From Smittium culicis (taxonomy: Eukaryota; Kickxellomycota; Harpellomycetes; Harpellales; Legeriomycetaceae), in assembly GCA_001970855.1 (NCBI GenBank), contig LSSN01002383.1, positions 1-13,759 on the forward strand: a DNA stretch of 13,759 nucleotides, given 5' to 3'. Within the stretch, counting starts at the first letter, position 1; each line of letters opens with the position of its first letter. The notes below the pieces were generated by a model. It did not search any database. It was not told the origin of the DNA and saw nothing but the letters and a program-made list of their open reading frames with translations. The translations under genes and the position numbers were made by a program. Of this stretch, positions 7,140-13,759 are shown in pieces.

Positions 7140-7147
7140 CTTATATA
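7140..7147 (-). promoter_or_regulatory. TATA-like box of the second secreted-protein gene
   Basis: TATATAAG on the minus strand lies about 75-80 bases upstream of the start codon at 7066, comparable to the TATA-like box of paralog 1. No other shared promoter motif was found by eye between the two upstream regions. Confidence 0.35.
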
Positions 7148-7642
7148 TCAGTTTCTGCTATTTTATTATTTTTCTTAACGAAAGCCCCATTGTATGTTTT
7201 TTCTAAAATTTATTCCTTTTACAATTATAATGTCTCTTATTAAATTGGCCAAATATAAATACATCTTACGTAAATTTAATTAAAATATTACCAACCTTAG
7301 CGATTTAATCAAGTTTATTCTAAAAATAAAGAGCATTAGCAAGTTTTTAAGGGACTATTTTTTTTTGTTTTGTAATTAACAAATTCTAACAGATATGGAT
7401 TTTCTATTTTTATTTTATTTATGGCACAGTAAAGATTATTAGAACTTCCTATAAATAGTAATGTTTAAAGCTTATACTAAATAAATTTACATTTATCTAA
7501 TCCAAAATAAACCAGATGTGTCATTGGAAAACCTCTAAGAATATTTTTTGGATTTTTTTTGAATAATATAATTGGATGATATTTCTCATTAAAGTTATTT
7601 GTAATCTAGTTACTATTCTATGCCTAATTTTTAATATTTATA
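7148..7642. other. AT-rich intergenic DNA upstream of paralog 2
   Basis: About 500 bp of AT-rich sequence with no credible gene. Short open stretches have the biased K/I/L/N/F composition expected from noise. Unrecognised upstream promoter elements of paralog 2 could lie here. Confidence 0.5.
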
Positions 7643-7646
7643 TTAA

Positions 7647-7834
7647 CCCTTTCCCGTCCAACACACTCAAAATATTTGAATTTATTGATTCTTTTATTAT
7701 TTATGATTAAAATTGTTATTTGACGATATTCTAAAACATACCAATTATTGATTTATCCTCGGAATTAAATTATTTATATCATATTCAGTTGGTTTTATTT
7801 GGTAGATCAAAATCACCTTCTGTCCGTGAAAGAG
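7647..7834 (+). mobile_element. MITE copy B, TTAA family
   Basis: TTAA at 7643-7646 is followed by CCCTTTCCCGTCCAACACA; the 188-bp element ends GTCCGTGAAAGAG at 7834. The right end is eroded: the final GGG reads GAG, and the flanking TTAA reads CCGA. Internal landmarks shared with other copies are TTTATTGATT near the left end, TCGGAATTAAA (7760-7770; also 8720-8730 in copy C) and CAGTTGG. The first 16 bases including TTAA are identical, on the opposite strand, to the terminus at 480-495. It is non-coding. Confidence 0.8.
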
Positions 7835-8633
7835 CCGAGCGATTTCTCAGTTATATTAATAGCTTCATTTTTTTCAAATTAAACTACCAAGTATTATAGC
7901 ACCAATAATAAAATATGCTAATGTTTTATTTCTAGTAATATGATTCTTAAAAAGTAATAAAATATTAATATATAATGCTGCTCTAAATTTAGCAATTTAA
8001 TATAATTTGCAAAACTAATAGAATGAATATTTTCATAATAAAAATAAAAAAATTAAAAAAAAAGATAGCAGAATTGAATATAATTGAATTGAATTTATGG
8101 TTAAATTGAAACTTGCTCTAAATTTTAATGGATAATATAAATTTATTTAAATGAGAACATCTAAATATATGGGATATTCTTAGGGGAAGCGGAACTTTTT
8201 TTCTTAGAAATTCTATTTGCTTATTTAAATAAGGTAAAAATATTGGCCGTATCAGGTAAACTACTCTAAGATTTTTACTAATCAAATCTAAAATAAATCT
8301 TCTCTCTCTTCTCTTTTCACTTCTTATTGCCCTACACATAACTACATATCTATTTCCATTTATATTAACATAAAGTTTTATATAGCTATATTATAAATAA
8401 ATTAATAAATCAGTTAAAAAAAAAAAAAATCTAAAATAAAGTCAGCGCTTATGAGTAGGAAAAACTTGTAAGAAAAAGTAAAGCTCCTCGAAATAACCCC
8501 CCATATATTTACGTCCCTATTACTTGAACGTATCTATTCAAAAAAGAAAACTAAAGTGGGGCTTACATTTTTATAATATAAAAACTGCTGTTATTTAATT
8601 GGGAGCTTTTTTGAGGAGCACAGCTTTTCAAAT
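7835..8633. other. AT-rich intergenic DNA between two MITEs
   Basis: About 800 bp with no convincing gene. Around 8480-8620 the GC is slightly higher, and GCTCCTC (8483-8489) is matched inversely by GAGGAGC (8613-8619), a weak inverted repeat. The string GCTGTTATTTAATT near 8587-8600 also occurs at the end of the decayed repeat R (3919-3932), possibly another remnant of R or chance in AT-rich DNA. Confidence 0.4.
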
Positions 8634-8637
8634 TTAA

Positions 8638-8796
8638 CCCTTTCCTGTCAAACACTCTAAAAAAAATCAAATTTATTAATTCGTTTTAATTTTACAATAA
8701 ACCAATGATTCTTAAGGTCTCGGAATTAAAGGATTTTAACTGAACGTTGTTGGTTATATTCTATATGCCAAAAATAGTCAACCGCCCGCGAAAGGG
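8638..8796 (+). mobile_element. MITE copy C, TTAA family, with intact TTAA flanks
   Basis: Both flanks are exact TTAA (8634-8637 and 8797-8800). The left end is CCCTTTCCTGTCAAACACTC and the right end ACCGCCCGCGAAAGGG, giving a 7-bp perfect terminal inverted repeat, CCCTTTC/GAAAGGG. It is 159 bp, about 29 bp shorter than copies A, B and D, implying internal deletion. It keeps TCGGAATTAAA and a TTAACTGAACGTTGTTGG segment. Intact ends and target sites suggest one of the younger copies. It is non-coding, and piggyBac affinity is inferred from termini and target site only. Confidence 0.82.
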
Positions 8797-10501
8797 TTAA
8801 AAATACCTACTCTCCTATAATTTTATTTTTAGAAAATATCGCCAAATGAACTACCAGATACAACCAATAACTTTACCTAATTCAAAAAATCAAATAGAAT
8901 TTCAAAGTAGATAATTTTCGTCTCTCGTAAAAATATCCCAATTATTATTGTTATTAGTACACCATTTTTCACTTTTTAATTCATTTATAATTCAAAAATA
9001 CAAATATAATCGGTGATTAACAAAAACAAAGACTTCAAGTTTTTTATATTACTTCTTAATACAAAAATATCAGCTCACTTTGAATCATTATCAAAATAAA
9101 AATTAATTTTTCAAGGATTTGAACTATAAAATAAATTTTAAAAACCATGACTAACTTTATTCTTTCTGAACAATAAATAATTTTTATTAGGGAATAAAAT
9201 AAACTTTATAAACTTGAAAATTCGAAGAAAAACGAGTACGGATAAACGTGAAATACTATACAAATTCAATATACTATTGACTTTATTTACACTACTTATT
9301 AGCACCAACTGGCTCTATCCGAATATTATAATTATTAGATATTCAAATTTATGGTCAACATCATTTAGAATAAGAATCATTGTATTGATTAGATAATGCA
9401 AAAAAAATAAAAATAGGAATGTATGTATAATTATTTAATAAAATAAATCCCTAAATACTGAATAATAGCAATTCAATAAGCTTGAAATTTCTAAGTCAAC
9501 TATAATGGGTAGATTTGATGACATAATGCTCCTATAATTTTTTTAAGATGTTTAACAGAATTATTTTTTATTAAATATTTAACACTTGAAATTAAAAATA
9601 CTACTTAATTTTACTAGCTTTTACTTGTGCCTGGATATTTCGAGGTTCATAATTTCCTCCATTAGAGATTTACTAGAACTCTACTTATAATTTATTTTTA
9701 GAATATTTAAATTTAAATATGTTGAATTATTTTATTCCAAAAAGGAATTAAACTGAGCTATTTTTGAACAATTTAATAATTAAAAAATTTCAAGATTATT
9801 ATATATTTAACTCTTATAAAAATATTAAAAGTAAATAAACTTTTATTAATAAACATTTTGGTGATATCAGCTAATATTAACGTTGATCGGATTTATTGAT
9901 TTAAATGATATTACTATTTAAACTTTTAAAACCCTTAAAAAAAAGCTATAACTAGAGATAAATTTAAAAGTGTTATTATATAAAAATTATGTATAAGTTT
10001 TTTTTTTTTTATTGGACTTTTTTGGAGCTAAAATACTTATAAAATTTTTTTGAAAATCTTTACACATTCTTTTAAATAACTTTTCGTGAGTTTTTTTGTA
10101 AAAATTCATAGCTCAATAGTTATCTTAACTTGTAAAGCTCTAGTTGAAATTTTTACACTACAGAAAATAATATCGTTTTTTTAGTATATTAAGGTAACAA
10201 AAATATATGTTTTTAGATTTAACTAAAAATAAATAAGCAATTAAATTTCTTTTTTTAAAAAAAAAAAAGATATATAAAATACATATGATGCAATAAGTCA
10301 GTAAATTTGAATTCAACTATAAATCTCTTAAAATAGTGGATTTAAATTTGTGATTAAAGTTGTTTTTCTGAATTATAGAGCTAATTTTTTTATTTGAAAT
10401 TTAATTTTATTATGATATCACGAAAATTTATACAAATTCTATACAATTAAATACAATATTAAATTCAAATGAAATTATTTTTGCACATTAGACTCAAGCC
10501 T

Positions 10502-10512
10502 CCCCCCCCCCC
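10502..10512. repeat. Run of 11 cytosines
   Basis: C11, preceded by CCT and followed by GCC, inside otherwise AT-rich DNA. It is a simple homopolymer, prone to length variation and sequencing error. Confidence 0.8.
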
Positions 10513-12006
10513 GCCATTTTGTTTACATATTTATATTATAGTGTTTATTTCTTGATTGCGACGCATTTATATAAAAAATTATGCATTTCTGAATTCAATC
10601 AATTAAATATTTTATTTGAGCATTCCGGGCTCATTTAACAAATTATAGTCAATTAAATTAACTAAATCGAATAGTTTTGATTAAATACTGTTGATATTCA
10701 ATAATAATGTACTTTGAAAAATCATTAAAAATATATGATTTAAATTAGCAAGTCATTTTTTATAAAGCATAGTTATTTTATATTTTTAGCAGTACTATAA
10801 AATCATATTAATTAGAAAATTTAAGTATTTTTTTGGTTTGATTTAAAATTAATACGAATTAATAATATAAAGTGAGTGATATTTCACTGAGAGTTGGTTT
10901 TTTTTTCAAAAAAAATCTAATCTTCAATTAACATTAATAAGTACTATGTACTATTTTGATGATTTTTTTAATTTAAATTCAAAATAATCTTATATTACAT
11001 TTGTTTTTTTTACTTCTAATCTTTTTTTAAAAATAAATCTTCTATTTTGTATAATTATCGCTGTTATGTGTATTAAACTTTTACCATTAATAAATTTTCT
11101 TAAAAATTAATTAGATAAATAAGTACAAAATTATTTTTAAATAATAACATATTTTTTAAATATTTATAAGAGCAAAAATTAGTGATAATCTAATACTTAT
11201 GTTAATTGTGACAATTAATGTTTGGATATATTTTGTGTTTATTTTGGAGTTATATATAAATTTTAAAGTTCATAAATTATATAATATTTCTATATTTTCC
11301 TATCATCATTATTATGTAGAAATTTAATGTAATTTTATCATTTGATCGTTTAAAAAACGACTAATTAAAGTGAAAATATTGATTATATTGTTTTTTTTTT
11401 TGAATTTTTCTTATAAAAACTTTTTACAATTTCTTTGATTAAACTTTTTAATACAAAATAATCTATTATGAGGGATCTTTTGTCATTTATAGTTTTTGAT
11501 ATTTTTTCTTTATTGAAATAAACACAGTTATATCGCGGGTTTATTTGTGCCGCATACCTAGTTTTATAACTAAGGTTATTATTAAGATATGATTAAAAAG
11601 TTTCGTCGTAATAAAATTTGGGAATTTTGTTTTATCTTTTTATTTTTTATTTTTTTTATATAAAAAAAATTGTGCACCTCTTTAACCCTGTCTTTCGGTT
11701 CAATTTATGTGGTTTATTGAAAATATTGGATATTTCAGTTATATAGTGTCGGCAATTACTATGATTTAAGAACGAAATAAAGTAATAAAATTTAATAACA
11801 AGCAGAAAATTCTTGTGAAAAAAACCCCTTTTTGGGAAAAAACGATCCGTTTCATGTTTTTTGATTTCTTGAATATTGTAATGTTATCTCTTTCGAATCT
11901 ATAAAAGTTCTTCGACCTTATCACAGTTTTCCACCTTGACAGTTATGTTGTATCATTGAAAATATTTCATCATAATATATTATTTTATGGTCTTTTTTTT
12001 TATTTA

Positions 12007-12041
12007 GCTTATAAAATCATCGCTTTACAGCGATTATAAGC
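12007..12041. repeat. Imperfect hairpin with 12-bp stem
   Basis: GCTTATAA (12007-12014) plus TCGC (12020-12023) pair with GCGA (12030-12033) plus TTATAAGC (12034-12041) around the loop TTTACA, with a 5-base bulge on the left arm. The direct repeat AGCTTATAAAA overlaps both ends. There are no adjacent genes, and its function is unknown. Confidence 0.4.
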
Positions 12042-12603
12042 TTATAAAAACAAATTATCATAATAACATAAAATGTGTCATTTTTTTACGTTTATATAGT
12101 TTAAAATAAGAAGTTTATCGATAATGTAAGAATCTTTTTCTTTTTTTTCAAAATGATGAATGTTGAAGCATTTAAATAACTTGAATCACAAGAATTATTT
12201 TTTTATGCTTTAATACTTTATTTTGGAAAATTATACATTTTGAATTACTACACTAAATATCATAAATAAATTAAAAAATATTAAAATTTTTTAATTTCTA
12301 TTATATTTTATTATTGAACTGATAATATTTGGAAATTAATTAATTATAATATTTCGTGGTTATTGGATACCAATAGCGTTAAAAAAATATACTTTTTTTA
12401 TTTAAATATATTTTTATTTGAATCATTCCTAAAAACATTCAAAACAATCAAAATAAAATTCAATTTTTACCAAAAAAATATGAAAATTACTATCGCAATA
12501 AAGATTTGATTATCTGTAATTTTAATATAAAAAAAAAGCAATATTATTCGAATGTTAAGATTGTATCGACTAATTTGCGACATATAAAAAAAGCCTACAC
12601 AAA

Positions 12604-12624
12604 AAAATAAATAAATAAATAAAA
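12604..12624. repeat. (AAAT)n short tandem repeat just upstream of the LINE ORF
   Basis: About five AAAT units end some 28 bases before the LINE ORF start. LINE 3' tails often consist of such simple repeats, so this may be the tail of a preceding element or a slippage tract within the 5' region of this one. There is no further evidence for either. Confidence 0.65.
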
Positions 12625-12652
12625 TCACAAAAAAAATTCAATTTAATTAGCT

Positions 12653-13759
12653 ATGGTAATTAGAAAGCCCGTAAAACGTGCTAGAACCTTATTTAGCGAC
12701 GTTATGAAGGGGAATAACCCTCAATACAGCACAAACGAGGTACAAAACAGCAAAACTGCTGATTATCCTAGGGTTAATAACCAATATAGGCTAAACCATG
12801 ATCTCAGATCAAAATTAAACAACAAAAAAATGCAAAAAAGCTCAGCTAAAAAAATCCACGCAGGAAGAAAAGGAAATCTGACTGATATGAGTATGTATAA
12901 GGAGATCTCCATCAAGCACATACTTCTTGGTGGTGAAATGACCTGCCTTAAGAAGTTCTGCAATGGCGGCTCCGACATGAAAGTCGGCTGCTCATAGACC
13001 CAATTCAAAGGGAAACACATCGACGCCCTTGAGGTCATATTCAGTGCGCTTAAAGACGTGTCGTACATTAGACAGGACGACCATCGCGCCGGCACCACAT
13101 ACATGATTTTTAATAGGATAAAAGACGCAAACAATCTAATGTCTATGAAGCTTGTCTATAACGAAAAGCCAATAGACCTATACCAGACAGTGAAAATCGA
13201 GGAGTATATCACTGTAGTAAACATCCCAAACTTCAGGGATGTAGGAATCGAACCAATGGCCAAGCTAATTCTAAAAGAGCTCGGGCCTTGGTGCGAAATC
13301 AAGGATATCAGCGCTTGGCGCCGATTCGACAACAACCAGTACCTCCCATATGGTATCAAAGTACTTGTAAAAAAAAATAACATGGATGTCGACCTCCCAA
13401 GCTTCCTCGACCATGAAAATGGTAAAATAAACATTTTTTACAAGGGCTGTAAGGAGGCATGCAGTTACTGCAAGGAGGCCGGAAACTGGAAATCTGAGTG
13501 CCATAAAATCAAGAAAAACCAAATAAAAAAAAATGCACGCGAGAACATGCAGAAGCTAAAATTCAGCTTTAACAGCTCCGACGCCGAAGAACCACCGGTA
13601 TCAGCCGCTCCTCAAACTGATGACTCTAATTCAGTGATCGCAGAAGCTCAACCCAGCACAAAGCCGGTTGAGAAGTCAAAAATCATCAACGATACTGAAG
13701 TATCAACCAATGATGAAGCTGCAACAGCCAAACCGGGCACCATAAATCGCCTGAGGGGC
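12653..13759 (+). pseudogene. LINE-type retrotransposon ORF1 (gag-like, zinc knuckle), with nonsense codon, cut by right edge
   Basis: One frame is continuous from ATG 12653 to the window end (369 codons) except for a TAG at codon 115 (12995-12997). An in-frame TAA at 12644-12646 fixes the start. Residues 1-114 are basic and low-complexity. Residues about 120-262 resemble the folded, RRM-like region of LINE ORF1 proteins, including ITVVNIPNF at 186-194, ELGPW and LPSFLD. A zinc knuckle follows at 270-283 (CSYC, then EAGNWKSEC): the usual C-x2-C-x4-H-x4-C has Asn at residue 278 where His is expected. The tail from 286 is acidic and rich in Ser, Thr, Pro and Ala. ORF1 proteins bind element RNA; an endonuclease/reverse transcriptase ORF2 is expected beyond the right edge. 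The stop is one base from CAG (Gln), so this is probably a recently inactivated copy. GC is far above that of the preceding DNA. Confidence 0.8.

Larger units (their letters stand above)
8801..12603. other. Long AT-rich, T-rich gene-poor region
   Basis: About 3.8 kb of extremely AT-rich sequence with abundant T and A runs. I found no plausible CDS on either strand, no RNA gene and no further copies of the MITE families. Notable points are a C11 run at 10502-10512 and a hairpin at 12007-12041. An intron-rich or highly diverged gene cannot be excluded without transcript data. Confidence 0.5.

Noticed and set aside
7055..7243. A 62-codon plus-strand frame overlapping the start of paralog 2
   Set aside because: It lies in the 5' region of the minus-strand gene and has AT-driven composition.
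8118..8339. A 73-codon open frame on the minus strand
   Set aside because: No recognisable domain, no signal peptide and no composition shift relative to flanks; probably chance.
9214..9396. A 60-codon plus-strand open frame
   Set aside because: Short, rich in I, L, R, N and T, without motif or conserved context; expected by chance in AT-rich DNA.
13244..13257. GGTTCGATTCC on the minus strand, resembling a tRNA B box
   Set aside because: The flanks cannot form a T stem, and the string is explained as coding sequence of ORF1.
12763..13522. Minus-strand open frames across the LINE ORF1
   Set aside because: They are antisense shadows of the ORF1 frame, which has the zinc knuckle and the ORF1-like domain.

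Overview
The window looks like nuclear DNA from an AT-rich eukaryote, most probably an early-diverging fungus. That is inference from three things: very AT-rich intergenic DNA, intronless small secreted proteins (one with KR/RR pro-region sites of the Kex2 type), and a LINE ORF1 of a kind common in fungi. Nothing seen names a species, and other AT-rich eukaryotes remain possible. No tRNA, rRNA, CRISPR array or bacterial-style operon was found.

Layout. Bases 1-491 are a GC-richer block cut by the left edge. It starts with the last 44 codons of an open frame, continues with a hairpin-rich untranslated tract, and stops at a TTAA site with a transposon-like terminus. Bases 496-5377 are AT-rich and hold a decayed second copy of part of the left block (3756-3922) and three members of a roughly 188-bp TTAA-flanked MITE family, one of them inserted inside another. 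Bases 5378-7147 are the gene-bearing core: two paralogous cysteine-rich small secreted proteins (138 and 139 aa) in convergent orientation, each with a TATA-like box upstream. Between them lies a separate 92-bp palindromic MITE. Bases 7148-12600 are AT-rich again, with two more members of the 188-bp MITE family (7647-7834 and 8638-8796). From 12653 the composition rises sharply in GC and a LINE-type ORF1 (gag-like) begins. It carries one nonsense codon and an altered zinc knuckle, and it runs off the right edge.

How the parts relate. The only likely host genes are the two secreted-protein paralogs, which appear to be an inverted local duplication in a repeat-rich neighbourhood. Everything else recognisable is mobile-element material: TTAA-targeting cut-and-paste MITEs with piggyBac-like ends, a LINE remnant, and a repeat of unknown class. 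The most informative signals are the nested MITE insertion, for which a related copy in the same window supplies the uninterrupted arrangement, and the unfamiliar C-x5-C-x3-C repeated secreted-protein family.
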